A DNA stretch of 64,000 nt from contig NZ_BMWA01000003.1 of the NCBI RefSeq assembly GCF_014650995.1, positions 1-64,000 of the forward strand. Reading direction: 5' to 3'. The translations under genes were made by a program, and so were the position numbers. Source of the DNA: Streptomyces viridiviolaceus. Its GTDB lineage: Bacteria; Actinomycetota; Actinomycetes; Streptomycetales; Streptomycetaceae. The notes beneath the pieces are model-generated. The model had not been told where the DNA came from and searched no databases. It saw only the letters and a list, made by a program, of their open reading frames with translations. Positions 7,777 through 19,854 of the stretch are shown here, in pieces; position 1 is the stretch's first letter; each line of letters opens with the position of its first letter.

Positions 7777-9837
7777 ATGAGCAGGGACAGTGCCGCTTCG
7801 GCGCCCGGCCGGTCCGGGGCCCGCGCCGGGCGGCCTGTCGGCCGGGGGCCCGGAGGATCACGCTGGGGGCGTCTGCTGGAGGGCGGGCTGCTGCACGGCG
7901 GGGTGCAGGGCAGCCCGGTGCTTCGGCTGTTCATGCGCTGGGTGCGCCGGCCGCTGCTGCCCGTCATGCGGCTGTGGCGGCGCAACATCCAGCTCAAGGT
8001 CGTCGTCACCACGCTGCTGATGTCGCTGGGTGTGGTGCTGCTGCTCGGCTTCGTGGTGATCGGGCAGGTGCGCAACGGCCTGCTGGACGCCAAGGTGAAG
8101 GCGTCGCAGAGCCAGGCCGTCGGCGGGTTCGCGGTGGCCAAGCAGAAGGCCGAGGAAGCGGCGAGCACGACCGGCGACGAGGGCACCCCGGTGGACGGAC
8201 GTCCCTCGCAGAACGTCATCCAGTGGATGAGCGACCTGGTCAAGTCGCTCTCCAGCGGTGGCCAGGGAGCCTTCGACGTGGTCACGCTCCCCGTGGGCGG
8301 CGACAGCGGCAGCGGACGCGGCCCGCGCGCCTCCGGCCTGGTCGATCCGTCGGCCAGCGTGCCGGAGGACCTGCGGGAGCGGATCGACGGCAGCACGGCG
8401 GCGGCCCAGCGCTACACCCGCATCCACTACAACTCCGACAAGGACTCCCAGCCGGCCCTGGTCATCGGCAAGCAGATCAACGACCCGAACGGTGAGCCGT
8501 ACCAGCTGTACTACCTCTTCCCGCTCACGCAGGAGGAGAAGTCCCTGAGCCTGGTGAAGGGCACGCTGGCGACGGCCGGGGTGTTCGTCGTGGTCCTTCT
8601 CGGGGCCATTGCCTGGCTCGTCGTGCGTCAGGTGGTCACGCCCGTGCGGATGGCTGCGAGCATCGCCGAGCGGTTGTCCGCGGGGCGCCTGCAGGAGCGG
8701 ATGAAGGTCACCGGCGAGGACGACATCGCTCGGCTCGGGGAGGCCTTCAACAAGATGGCGCAGAACCTCCAGCTGAAGATCAACCAGCTGGAGGACCTGT
8801 CGCGCATGCAGCGGCGCTTCGTCTCCGACGTGTCGCACGAGCTGCGTACGCCGCTGACGACCGTGCGGATGGCCGCCGACGTCATCCACGACGCGCGCGT
8901 GGACTTCGATCCCGTCACCGCGAGGTCGGCGGAGCTGCTCGCCGACCAGCTGGACCGGTTCGAGACGCTGCTCGCGGACCTGCTGGAGATCAGCCGCTTC
9001 GACGCGGGCGCGGCGGCGCTGGAGGCGGAGCCGATAGACCTCAGGGAGGTCGTACGGCGGGTCGTCAGCGGCGCCGAGCCGCTCGCCGAGCGCAAGGGCA
9101 CCCGGATACGCGTGGTGGGCGACCAGCAGCCGGTCGTCGCCGAGGCCGACGCCCGGCGGGTGGAGCGGGTCCTGCGCAATCTCGTCGTCAACGCCGTCGA
9201 GCACGGTGAGGGCAGGGACGTGGTCGTCAAGCTGGCCGCGGCCGGCGGCGCGGTCGCCGTGGCGGTGCGCGACTACGGCGTCGGCCTCAAGCCCGGCGAG
9301 GCGACCCGGGTCTTCAGCCGTTTCTGGCGGGCGGATCCGGCACGCGCGCGTACCACCGGTGGTACGGGCCTGGGACTGTCGATCGCCCTGGAGGACGCGC
9401 GGCTGCACGGCGGCTGGCTGCAGGCCTGGGGCGAGCCGGGCGGCGGCTCGCAGTTCCGGCTGACGCTGCCCAGGACGGCGGACGAGCCGCTGCGGGGCTC
9501 GCCGATACCGCTGGAGCCCACGGACTCGCGGCGCAATCGCGGACTCAACGACGCCGGTCTGCCGCACGGCGGGGACCGGGCGGTCACCGTCCCGGCGCAG
9601 TCGTCGGTGGGTCACGCACCCCCGGCGCCGGCCCGGGACCCGATTCCGCCGCGGCCGGCCGCCATGGTCCCCACGGCCGACCCGACGGCACTGCCCGGCA
9701 ACGGCGCGCGCGTGGTGCCGCGGTCCGTTTCGGGCGCCCGGAGGCAGGACGACGCACCCGCGCCGGAGGCGGCGGGCCGCGAGGACGCCGTGACGGACGA
9801 CTCGAGCAGGCAAGGGGAGGCATTTCGTGGGCGTTGA
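7777..9837 (+). CDS. mtrB: Two-component sensor histidine kinase MtrB
   Basis: This 686-aa protein starts at ATG 7777, 1 bp after the mtrA stop. TM1 lies around residues 74-97 and TM2 around 265-286, enclosing an extracytoplasmic sensor of about 165 residues. HAMP follows, then HisKA with FVSDVSHELRTPL (His354), then an HATPase_c domain with the N-box NLVVNAVEHGEG and G-boxes DYGVGL and GGTGLGLS. A proline-rich tail of about 120 residues is usual for streptomycete MtrB. It phosphorylates MtrA, and its 3' end overlaps lpqB by 11 bp. Confidence 0.97.
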   Translation: MSRDSAASAPGRSGARAGRPVGRGPGGSRWGRLLEGGLLHGGVQGSPVLRLFMRWVRRPLLPVMRLWRRNIQLKVVVTTLLMSLGVVLLLGFVVIGQVRNGLLDAKVKASQSQAVGGFAVAKQKAEEAASTTGDEGTPVDGRPSQNVIQWMSDLVKSLSSGGQGAFDVVTLPVGGDSGSGRGPRASGLVDPSASVPEDLRERIDGSTAAAQRYTRIHYNSDKDSQPALVIGKQINDPNGEPYQLYYLFPLTQEEKSLSLVKGTLATAGVFVVVLLGAIAWLVVRQVVTPVRMAASIAERLSAGRLQERMKVTGEDDIARLGEAFNKMAQNLQLKINQLEDLSRMQRRFVSDVSHELRTPLTTVRMAADVIHDARVDFDPVTARSAELLADQLDRFETLLADLLEISRFDAGAAALEAEPIDLREVVRRVVSGAEPLAERKGTRIRVVGDQQPVVAEADARRVERVLRNLVVNAVEHGEGRDVVVKLAAAGGAVAVAVRDYGVGLKPGEATRVFSRFWRADPARARTTGGTGLGLSIALEDARLHGGWLQAWGEPGGGSQFRLTLPRTADEPLRGSPIPLEPTDSRRNRGLNDAGLPHGGDRAVTVPAQSSVGHAPPAPARDPIPPRPAAMVPTADPTALPGNGARVVPRSVSGARRQDDAPAPEAAGREDAVTDDSSRQGEAFRGR

Positions 9838-11665
9838 CCGCGAGGGGGGCCGTCGGCGGCGACCGGCGCGCGCGGTGACGTACGCCGCCTGTGGCGTCGT
9901 ACTGCTGACGGGGTGCGCGTCCATGCCCGACAGCGGGGATCTGCGGGGCGTGGAGTCCACGCCGCGGCAGGATCCGCAGGTGCGGGTGTTCGCGATGCCG
10001 CCGCGGGAGGACGCACCGCCCGCGGAGATCGTGCAGGGCTTCCTGGAGGCCCTGACCAGCGACGACCCGCATTATGAGACGGCGCGCAAGTACCTGACCG
10101 GCGAGGCCGCGAAGACCTGGCGGCCGGAGCTGTCCACGACCGTCCTCGCGGGCGGGCCGGGTACCGAGTCCGACCACTCGGGCGGCCGCGAGGAGGGCGA
10201 CGACTACTCGGTGACGCTGACCGGCACCAGGGTCGCCACGGTGGACGCGCAGCAGTCGTACGCGCCCGCGGACGGGGACTACCGCAAGTCGGTGCACCTC
10301 TCGCGGGACGGCAAGAGCAGGCAGTGGCGCATCGATGTGCTGCCGCAGGGCGTCGTCATGGGCAAGTCGGACTTCCAGCGCAATTACATGTCCGTCAACA
10401 AGTACTACTTCGCCTCGAACACCGCGTCGAAGGCCGAGGCGGGGACGAGCGGGCAGCCGGCGGCCGTCGCCGATCCCGTCTACGTGCGCCGGCGGGTGGA
10501 TCCGATGACACAGGTGGTGCGTTCCCTGATCAGCGGGCCGACGAGTCTGCTCCGGCCCGTGGTCAGGTCGAGTTTTCCCACCGGTACGGCGCTGGCCAAG
10601 GGTGCCTCGCTGACCCCCGACGACAGCAACAAGCTGACGGTGCCCTTGAACGACAGGGCCGCCCGGGTCGACGCCGACCAGTGCGACGAGATCGCAGCCC
10701 AGCTGCTGTTCACGCTGCAGAGCCTCTCCCCGGTGCTGGACGAGGTGGAGCTGAGGTCGGGCGGCAGGCAGTTGTGCTCGCTCACCGAGGGCCGGGCGGA
10801 GGCGGTCGCGGCGCGTGGCTCGGCGCAGCACCCCGACTACCTGTACTTCGTCGACGACGAGCACCGCCTGGTGCGGATCGCCGCGGGCAGCAACGCCACC
10901 AGGGCCGAGCCCGTGCCCGGGGCGCTGGGGGAGGGCGGTACGGCCCTGCGGTCGGTGGCGGTGTCCCGCGACGAGCACACGGCGGCCGGGGTCGGCCTCG
11001 ACGGCAAGTCGCTGTACGTCGGGTCGCTGGTGTCGGGCGGTTCGCTCGGTGACCCGGTGCTGGTCAGCGGGGGCAAGACGGAGGAGGCCCGGCTGACGGC
11101 ACCCAGTTGGGACGCGCAGGGCGACTTGTGGATCGCCGACCGCGACCCGGCCGACCCGCGGCTGCTGATGCTGAGCGAGGGCGCGGGCGAGCCGGTCGAG
11201 GTGCGGACACCGGGTCTGGACGGACGGGTCCAGGCCGTGCGGGTGGCCGCCGACGGGGTGCGGATCGCGCTGATCGTGGAGAAGGACGACAAGCGGTCGT
11301 TGCTCATCGGGCGGATCGAACGGGACGAGAAGGCCACGGAACGGCCGGCCGTCACCGTCGTCGAACTGCGCTCCGCGACCCCCGAGCTGGAGGAGGTCAC
11401 GGCCATGTCGTGGGCCGGCGACAGCCGGCTCGTGGTGGTCGGACGCGAGCGAGGGGGCGTGCAGCAGATCGGGTACGTCCAGGTCGACGGCTCCACCCCG
11501 GAGGCGTCGGTGCCCGCCGCGCTCACCGGGGTGAAGGAGATCGCCGCGTCCGAGGACGACCGGCTGCCGCTGGTGGGGTATTCGGAGGACGCGATCGTGC
11601 GGCTGCCGTCCGGGATGCAGTGGCAGAAGGTGACGGAGGGGACGGCGCCGGTCTATCCGGGGTGA
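9827..11665 (+). CDS. lpqB: Lipoprotein LpqB (MtrAB modulator)
   Basis: This 612-aa lipoprotein uses GTG 9827 with AGGGGAGG just upstream, overlapping the mtrB 3' end by 11 bp. The signal peptide ends in a lipobox VLLTGC with the lipidated Cys at residue 30. A GerMN-like domain follows, and the C-terminal half is the LpqB beta-propeller (repeated blades around LRSVAVSRDEHTAAGV and LTAPSWDAQGDLWIAD). In actinobacteria LpqB interacts with the MtrB sensor domain and modulates MtrAB signalling at the membrane, matching this gene order. Confidence 0.96.
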   Translation: MGVDREGGRRRRPARAVTYAACGVVLLTGCASMPDSGDLRGVESTPRQDPQVRVFAMPPREDAPPAEIVQGFLEALTSDDPHYETARKYLTGEAAKTWRPELSTTVLAGGPGTESDHSGGREEGDDYSVTLTGTRVATVDAQQSYAPADGDYRKSVHLSRDGKSRQWRIDVLPQGVVMGKSDFQRNYMSVNKYYFASNTASKAEAGTSGQPAAVADPVYVRRRVDPMTQVVRSLISGPTSLLRPVVRSSFPTGTALAKGASLTPDDSNKLTVPLNDRAARVDADQCDEIAAQLLFTLQSLSPVLDEVELRSGGRQLCSLTEGRAEAVAARGSAQHPDYLYFVDDEHRLVRIAAGSNATRAEPVPGALGEGGTALRSVAVSRDEHTAAGVGLDGKSLYVGSLVSGGSLGDPVLVSGGKTEEARLTAPSWDAQGDLWIADRDPADPRLLMLSEGAGEPVEVRTPGLDGRVQAVRVAADGVRIALIVEKDDKRSLLIGRIERDEKATERPAVTVVELRSATPELEEVTAMSWAGDSRLVVVGRERGGVQQIGYVQVDGSTPEASVPAALTGVKEIAASEDDRLPLVGYSEDAIVRLPSGMQWQKVTEGTAPVYPG

Positions 11666-11673
11666 GGTGCGCG

Positions 11674-11699
11674 CCCACACGGGCGTTCACCCGTGTGGG
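11674..11699 (+). terminator. Hairpin terminator after lpqB
   Basis: A perfect 10-bp inverted repeat (11674-11683 with 11690-11699) with a 6-nt loop lies 8 bp after the lpqB stop. No U-tract follows, which is common in Streptomyces. It would close the mtnA-mtrAB-lpqB unit. Confidence 0.7.
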
Positions 11700-11787
11700 G
11701 ATGCGCGGTGACCGGCGCGTGGAGTTTTCCACAGGGCGTTGTCCACAGCCCTGGCGGGCCTGTGCGGGCGTTGGCACAGTGGTGGCC

Positions 11788-12738
11788 ATGCGGGGCTGGT
11801 GGCAGGACCTCACCGACCTGGTGCTGCCGGCCGAGTGCGGGGGCTGCGGCAGGGCTCGCACGGTGCTCTGCCCGGAGTGCCGTACGGCTCTGAGCGGGGC
11901 CGCACCGCGCCGGGTGCGACCGGTGCCGGAGCCGCCCGGACTGCCGGTGGTGCATGCGGCGGCCCGGTACGCGGACGAGGTGCGGGCCGTGCTGCTGGCC
12001 CACAAGGAGCGGGGTGTACTGGCCCTCGCCGGGCCGCTCGGCACCGCCTTGGCGGGGGCGGTGCGGGCGGGGCTCCGGGAGGTGTGGACGGGAGGCGCTC
12101 GGGTGGGGAACGACGGTACGGGGCCCGCGGGCCGGCTCGGGCCCGTACTGCTCGTGCCCGTGCCCTCCTCGCGGCGGGCGGTGCGGGCGCGCGGCCACGA
12201 TCCGGCGCGGCGGATCGCCCTCGCGGCGGCGGGTGAGCTGCGGCGGACCGGGACGCCCGCCCGGGTGCTCGCCGTCCTGCGGCAGCGGCACGCCGTGGCC
12301 GACCAGTCGGGGCTCGGCGCCCGGCAGCGCATGGACAACCTCACGGGCGCGCTGGCGGTCGCTCCCGGCGGCGCCTCGCTGCTCAGCCGCGGTGGTCCCG
12401 TCGTCCTGGTCGACGACCTCATGACGACCGGGGCGTCCCTCACGGAGGCGGCACGTGCCGTGCGGGCGGCGAGGACGGAGGCGATCGTGGACATGGCGCC
12501 CCCGTCTGAACCGCCGACGGGGCCGGGCACGTACAACTCGGCGAGAACGGCTGTGTATCCGTCGGCCGTCTGGGAAGGCAGAGAGGAACGGAAGGCAGGA
12601 GAAACGCCGGAGGCAGCGGCCCGGGAACCGGAAGGGCCGGGAATGGCGGGGCCCGGAGGCGGTGACGTGATCCGTGAAGTGATCTGCGCGGCCGTCGTCG
12701 CGGCATCACCGGACTCTTTCGAAATAAACCGGAACTGA
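11788..12738 (+). CDS. ComF-family phosphoribosyltransferase-like protein
   Basis: The ATG at 11788 gives MRGWWQDLTDLVLP, 316 aa. An N-terminal zinc-ribbon (C17, C20, C28, C31) precedes a PRTase domain carrying the PRPP-binding loop VVLVDDLMTTGAS at residues ~205-217 and the RARGHDPARRIA segment. Both are the hallmarks of ComF. The tail after about residue 235 is low-complexity before a conserved-looking end (ICAAVVAASPDSFEINRN). ComF proteins take part in natural transformation or DNA metabolism in other bacteria; in streptomycetes the role is undefined. The position between lpqB and hpf is typical of actinobacteria. Confidence 0.9.
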   Translation: MRGWWQDLTDLVLPAECGGCGRARTVLCPECRTALSGAAPRRVRPVPEPPGLPVVHAAARYADEVRAVLLAHKERGVLALAGPLGTALAGAVRAGLREVWTGGARVGNDGTGPAGRLGPVLLVPVPSSRRAVRARGHDPARRIALAAAGELRRTGTPARVLAVLRQRHAVADQSGLGARQRMDNLTGALAVAPGGASLLSRGGPVVLVDDLMTTGASLTEAARAVRAARTEAIVDMAPPSEPPTGPGTYNSARTAVYPSAVWEGREERKAGETPEAAAREPEGPGMAGPGGGDVIREVICAAVVAASPDSFEINRN

Positions 12739-13051
12739 CCAAGAACTTATGACGTTGCAGACAATGAGAGGGCCAATTCACCGGAACGGAGGTACGCCGC
12801 AGTAGAGGGTGACGACATCCGTCCGGGCGAGATATGTTCGGTTGTGAGGCAAAGCCGCAGGCCACACCTCTCGTATCCGAATGCCGTGCTGCGGGTATTT
12901 CCGTCTTCACCCGCACCGGTGGAGTGGAGATCCCGCCCATGGGGGAGGAGGTGGAAGTCACCGAGTCCGGGGTTCCGGCGCTTACCGGAACCGGGTGCAA
13001 AAGGGAGATGCTCCGCCGACCGAGCGGAGCGATCCGGGAACGGAGTTCTGC
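12739..13051. other. Intergenic region upstream of hpf (313 bp)
   Basis: No gene is convincing here. A small frame starting at 12834 overlaps hpf and has no ribosome binding site, so I reject it. The length suggests a regulated leader or promoter for hpf, but I found no promoter match good enough to annotate. Confidence 0.5.
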
Positions 13052-13744
13052 GTGGACATCGTCGTCAAGGGCCGCAAGACCGAGGTGCCCGAGCGGTTCC
13101 GCAAGCACGTGGCCGAGAAGCTGAAGCTGGAGAAGATCCAGAGGCTCGATGCCAAGGTGATCAGCCTCGACGTCGAGGTGTCCAAGGAGCCCAACCCCCG
13201 ACAGGCCGACCGCTGTGACCGAGTGGAGATCACGCTCCGCTCCCGCGGTCCGGTGATCCGGGCGGAGGCAGCGGCGAGCGATCCGTACGCGGCGCTCGAC
13301 CTGGCGGCGGAAAAGCTCGACGCCCGGCTGCGCAAGCAGCACGACAAGCGCTTCTCGCGACGCGGCGCGCGCAGGATCTCGGCAGCTGAGGTCCCCCACC
13401 ACGTCCCGGGCGCGGCTACGCTCAACGGGAACGGTGACGTCGCCTCGCAGGAGCAGCAGGCCGGTGTGCCCACCAAGAAGATCGGCTCGCTCGAGGTCCA
13501 GGGCGAAGGCCCCCTCGTCGTCCGCGAGAAGACCCACGTGGCGGCACCGATGACCCTCGACCAGGCGCTCTACGAGATGGAGCTGGTCGGGCACGACTTC
13601 TATCTGTTCGTCGACTCCGAGACCAAGGAGCCCAGTGTCGTCTACCGGCGGCACGCCTACGACTACGGCGTGATTCACCTCAGTACGGACACGATGGTCA
13701 CCGATGCGCGCTCTCCCGAGGCGGGCGGTGCGCTCGGCGGCTGA
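13052..13744 (+). CDS. hpf: Long-form ribosome hibernation promoting factor
   Basis: This 230-aa protein starts at GTG 13052 (MDIVVKGRKTEVPERF) with CGGAG about 7 nt upstream. Residues 1-100 form the S30AE/RaiA domain with the basic, RNA-facing stretch EKLDARLRKQHDKRF. A variable linker leads to the C-terminal dimerisation domain (about 170-230; MTLDQALYEMELVGHDFYLFVD). This long form makes 100S ribosome dimers in stationary phase or stress. A strong hairpin follows. Confidence 0.96.
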   Translation: MDIVVKGRKTEVPERFRKHVAEKLKLEKIQRLDAKVISLDVEVSKEPNPRQADRCDRVEITLRSRGPVIRAEAAASDPYAALDLAAEKLDARLRKQHDKRFSRRGARRISAAEVPHHVPGAATLNGNGDVASQEQQAGVPTKKIGSLEVQGEGPLVVREKTHVAAPMTLDQALYEMELVGHDFYLFVDSETKEPSVVYRRHAYDYGVIHLSTDTMVTDARSPEAGGALGG

Positions 13745-13764
13745 CGACGCCGGATGACAGCGGA

Positions 13765-13807
13765 ACCGGTGCCCCTGGAGCGCGTGTGCGCCCCCAGGGG
13801 CACCGGT
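13765..13807 (+). terminator. Terminator after hpf
   Basis: A perfect 14-bp GC-rich stem (13765-13778 with 13794-13807) lies 20 bp beyond the hpf stop and separates hpf from the downstream response-regulator gene. Confidence 0.8.
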
Positions 13808-13959
13808 GTGCCACGGTGTGCGACCACTCGGCGGCCCGCTCTGTCACCCCGGTGCCGGCCGGGCATGAAATCATGGCGGCAACGACCCAACCGGTGGGTC
13901 GGCGCCTTGGGTTGGCGATGGCTCAGGACCACCGGCCACAGCCTTCAGGGGGAGGAACG

Positions 13960-14706
13960 ATGGCGGACAGCTTCGGACCGATGCGGGACGAGGACGCCGA
14001 CGGTGGCGTCGTCGGCATGGGCCCGGACGCGGGCTCTGCACGCAAGGAGCCGATCAGAGTCCTGGTCGTGGACGACCACGCCCTGTTCCGCCGTGGCCTG
14101 GAGATCGTGCTCGCGGCCGAGGAGGACATCCAGGTCGTGGGGGAGGCCGGTGACGGTGCCGAGGCCGTGGAGAAGGCCGCCGACCTGCTGCCGGACATCG
14201 TCCTGATGGATGTCCGGATGCCCAAACGGGGCGGCATCGAGGCGTGCACCTCCATCAAGGAGGTGGCTCCCAGCGCGAAGATCATCATGCTGACGATCAG
14301 CGACGAGGAGGCCGACCTCTACGACGCGATCAAGGCGGGCGCGACCGGATATCTCCTCAAGGAGATCTCGACCGACGAGGTGGCCACCGCCATCCGCGCG
14401 GTGGCCGACGGGCAGTCGCAGATCAGCCCTTCCATGGCGTCCAAGCTGCTCACCGAGTTCAAGTCGATGATCCAGCGGACCGACGAACGCCGGCTCGTCC
14501 CCGCCCCGCGGCTCACGGACCGCGAGCTGGAGGTCCTCAAACTCGTCGCCACGGGAATGAACAACCGGGACATCGCCAAGGAACTGTTCATTTCCGAGAA
14601 CACCGTGAAGAACCACGTGCGCAACATCCTGGAGAAGCTGCAGCTGCACTCCAGGATGGAGGCCGTGGTGTACGCGATGCGGGAGAAGATCCTCGAAATC
14701 CGGTGA
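13960..14706 (+). CDS. NarL/LuxR-family response regulator
   Basis: This 248-aa protein starts at ATG 13960 behind AGGGGGAGG. A ~30-residue acidic leader precedes the receiver domain: D38/D39, phosphoacceptor D84 in VLMDVRMP, T112 and K134. The C-terminal LuxR HTH (~187-240) carries LTDRELEVLKLVATG and the recognition helix ISENTVKNHVRNIL. No histidine kinase is adjacent, so it is an orphan regulator whose partner lies elsewhere, or it acts without phosphorylation. It sits between hpf and secA, a position I associate with streptomycete chromosomes; the regulon is not deducible. Confidence 0.92.
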   Translation: MADSFGPMRDEDADGGVVGMGPDAGSARKEPIRVLVVDDHALFRRGLEIVLAAEEDIQVVGEAGDGAEAVEKAADLLPDIVLMDVRMPKRGGIEACTSIKEVAPSAKIIMLTISDEEADLYDAIKAGATGYLLKEISTDEVATAIRAVADGQSQISPSMASKLLTEFKSMIQRTDERRLVPAPRLTDRELEVLKLVATGMNNRDIAKELFISENTVKNHVRNILEKLQLHSRMEAVVYAMREKILEIR

Positions 14707-14718
14707 CGGCCGCGAGGG

Positions 14719-15894
14719 TCAGCCGAGCAGCCGGGCCAGCTCCTTCGCGAGGGGCTCACGCAGCTCCGGCGCGTCGACCCGCTCCACGCGTACGTCCGTG
14801 CAGTCCACCCAGGTCGCCGCCTCGGTCAGGGCCTGGGCCACCGCCGGCACCGCCCTCGGGCCGTCCAGTGTGACCTGCTTGGCCACCAGGGTGCGTCCCT
14901 CGCGCGCCGGGTCGACCCGGCCGACCAGCCGGCCGCCGGCCAGGACCGGCATCGCGAAGTAGCCGTACACCCGCTTCTGCTTGGGGACGTAAGCCTCCAG
15001 GCGGTGGCTGAAGCCGAAGATCCGCTCAGTGCGCGCCCGCTCCCAGATGAGGGAGTCGAAGGGGGACAGCAGCGTCGTGCGGTGCCGTCCGCGCGGGGGC
15101 GTCCGAAGGGCCGCCGGGTCCGCCCAGGCCGGTCTGCCCCAGCCCTCCACCACCACCGGGACCAGGCCCGAATCGGCGATCACGGCGTCGACCTGCTCGC
15201 CCTTGAGCCGGTGGTAGTCGGCGATGTCCGCGCGCGTGCCGATGCCCAGGGACTGCCCGGCCAGGCGGACGAGGCGGCGCAGACACTCGGTGTCGTCCAG
15301 GTCGTCGTGCAGCAGTTCCTGAGGTACCGCGCGCTCGGCCAGGTCGTACACGCGCTTCCAGCCGCGGCGTTCGACGCACACCACCTCGCCGTACATCAGC
15401 GCCCGCTCGACGGCGATCTTCGTGCCCGACCAGTCCCACCACTCGCTGGTCTTCTTGGCGCCCCCCAGCTCCGTCGCCGTGAGGGGGCCTTCGGAGCGGA
15501 GCTGCTTGACGATCTGGTCGTACGTGCCGTCGGGGAGGGGGTGGTTCCAGTGCGGGCGGTTGCGGTAGGCGCGGCGGCGGAAGGCGAAGTGGGGCCACTC
15601 CTCGATCGGGAGGATGCAGGCGGCGTGCGACCAGTACTCGAAGGCGTGCGTGTCCTTCCAGTAGGCGTTCTCGATCGTCTTGCGGCCCACCGCGCCCAGA
15701 CGGGCGTACGGGATGAGTTCGTGGGAGCGGGCGAGGACCGAGATGGTGTCGAGCTGCACCGCTCCCAGGTGGCGGAGGACGCCGCGGACGCCTGCGCGGC
15801 GGTCGGGGGCGCCGAGGAAGCCCTGGGCCCGCAGGGCTATGCGGCGGGCTTCGTCCGCCGAGAGTTCCGTCGCGTGGCGCGGGAGGGTCGTCAT
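14719..15894 (-). CDS. YcaQ-like winged-helix DNA glycosylase family protein
   Basis: This 391-aa protein matches the YcaQ/AlkX family (formerly DUF1006). The N-terminal HTH region contains GAVQLDTISV, where Q47 and D49 form the QxD catalytic pair typical of the family. Further conserved patches are the AYWKDTHAFEYWSHAA helix and the C-terminal LLSPFDSLIWERART segment. E. coli YcaQ and the Streptomyces AlkX-type relatives excise alkylated or crosslinked bases from DNA. It is convergent with the response-regulator gene 12 bp away and has no adjacent repair genes. Confidence 0.88.
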   Translation of the reverse strand: MTTLPRHATELSADEARRIALRAQGFLGAPDRRAGVRGVLRHLGAVQLDTISVLARSHELIPYARLGAVGRKTIENAYWKDTHAFEYWSHAACILPIEEWPHFAFRRRAYRNRPHWNHPLPDGTYDQIVKQLRSEGPLTATELGGAKKTSEWWDWSGTKIAVERALMYGEVVCVERRGWKRVYDLAERAVPQELLHDDLDDTECLRRLVRLAGQSLGIGTRADIADYHRLKGEQVDAVIADSGLVPVVVEGWGRPAWADPAALRTPPRGRHRTTLLSPFDSLIWERARTERIFGFSHRLEAYVPKQKRVYGYFAMPVLAGGRLVGRVDPAREGRTLVAKQVTLDGPRAVPAVAQALTEAATWVDCTDVRVERVDAPELREPLAKELARLLG

Positions 15895-15978
15895 AGGTCC
15901 GCACGATAGGGGGTGGGTCTGACAGTCGGGGTGGGTGCGGTGTGGGTTCGCGGGGCCCGGCGCCGACGGGGTGGCGCC

Positions 15979-16049
15979 GCGCCCACCCGTGCCGGCCCCC
16001 GAGAGGGACCCTCACGCTCCGGGGAGGCCCGACTGCCCGCAGCTACGGC
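15979..16049. repeat. Dispersed intergenic repeat, copy 1
   Basis: It begins with GCGCCCACCCGTGCCG (15979-15994) and ends with a GACTGCCCGCAG segment (16031-16042). The same two modules recur at 29589-29905, and the first module in reverse orientation at 57210-57225. The distal end overlaps the last codons of the GNAT gene and contributes its stop. Confidence 0.65.
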
Positions 16050-16630
16050 GTCGGCATGGGCCGGGAACGCGCCGGCAGGTACGGGGCCGTCGACGGGAGG
16101 GACAGGTCCGACGGGAGGAGGGAGCCGACCCAGCAGTCGCGGCGTACGCCCTTGTTGCTGATCGCGGAGCGCAAGGTGCCCTCCATGGTGAAGCCGGCGC
16201 GTTGCGCCACCGCGCGGGAGGCCGTGTTGCCGACCTCGGCGCGCCATTCCACGCGGTCGATCGCCAGGCGGGTGAAGGCCCAGCGGGACACGGCGACGGC
16301 GGCCTCGGTGATGTACCCGTGCCCGCGGTGCTCCCTGGTGCCCCAGAAACCGATCTCACCCACCCCCAGGGTGATCATCGTGATGCCGAGCATGCCCACC
16401 AGGTCGCCGGTGGGGAGGAAGAGTCCGAAGGTGAACGCCGAGTCGTTCGCCCAGCCGTCGGGGACCATCTGTCCGGTGAAGCTCCGCGCGTGTTCCGGCA
16501 GGTACGGCGAAGGGATCGTGGTCCAGCGCTGGATCTCGGGGTCCTGGCAGGCGGCGTGGACGGCTTCGGTGTCGCCGGGGCCGACCGCCCGCAGGACGAG
16601 CCGGTCGGTGGTGAGTGTGAGGGGGTCCAT
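16043..16630 (-). CDS. GNAT N-acetyltransferase (RimJ/RimL-like)
   Basis: This 195-aa protein starts at ATG 16630 (MDPLTLTTDRLVLRAV). It has the RimJ/RimL-type N-terminus (TDRLVLR), a central strand GEIGFWGTREHRGHGYITEA holding the acetyl-CoA loop variant RGHGYI, and NTASRAVAQRAGF near the end. Members acetylate ribosomal-protein N-termini or small amines; the substrate is not predictable. The extreme C-terminus (LPARSRPMPTP) is encoded by an intergenic repeat, so the original 3' end may have been altered. Confidence 0.88.
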   Translation of the reverse strand: MDPLTLTTDRLVLRAVGPGDTEAVHAACQDPEIQRWTTIPSPYLPEHARSFTGQMVPDGWANDSAFTFGLFLPTGDLVGMLGITMITLGVGEIGFWGTREHRGHGYITEAAVAVSRWAFTRLAIDRVEWRAEVGNTASRAVAQRAGFTMEGTLRSAISNKGVRRDCWVGSLLPSDLSLPSTAPYLPARSRPMPTP

Positions 16631-16910
16631 CGGCTGATTCTGCTGGGAGACGGGTGAAGGCCGCCAATCTTTTGCCGTGCGTGCACGGGTGATCACAATT
16701 CGCGAGAATCGTCGGCGGATGCGGCACCATCCACCGGCCTCGGACGTTGTCCTCAGTGAAAGCAGACCGGAAGCAGGAAGAAACGGCACGCGGTTCCCCG
16801 CCACGGCAGGCCTCCCGGGGCGGCGGGGTCCTCGCATACGATGGCCGTTGCTCAGTCAGTGAAACGGAAACCGACCGTCCCAGGCCCGACCGGCAAGGAG
16901 ACCAACCCCC

Positions 16911-19727
<2,817 letters not shown>

Positions 19728-19779
19728 CGGTGCCTGCGGCGCCGTGGCGGTAAAGGGGCCTGCGGCGCCGTGGTGGTGC

Positions 19780-19812
19780 AAGGGCCGGTCACCCTCGGGG
19801 TGCCCGGCCCTT
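19780..19812 (+). terminator. Terminator after secA
   Basis: A 9-bp stem AAGGGCCGG/CCGGCCCTT (19780-19788 with 19804-19812) with an inner CACCC/GGGTG pairing makes a long hairpin ending in TT. It lies between the convergent secA and Rv3235-like genes and could serve both. Confidence 0.75.
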
Positions 19813-19854
19813 CGTCATGCCCGTGGGCCGGTGATCCGTCCCTCGCCGTGGGGG

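Noticed and set aside
12834..13124. Small frame upstream of hpf
   Set aside because: No ribosome site, overlaps the hpf coding start in another frame and shows no domain.
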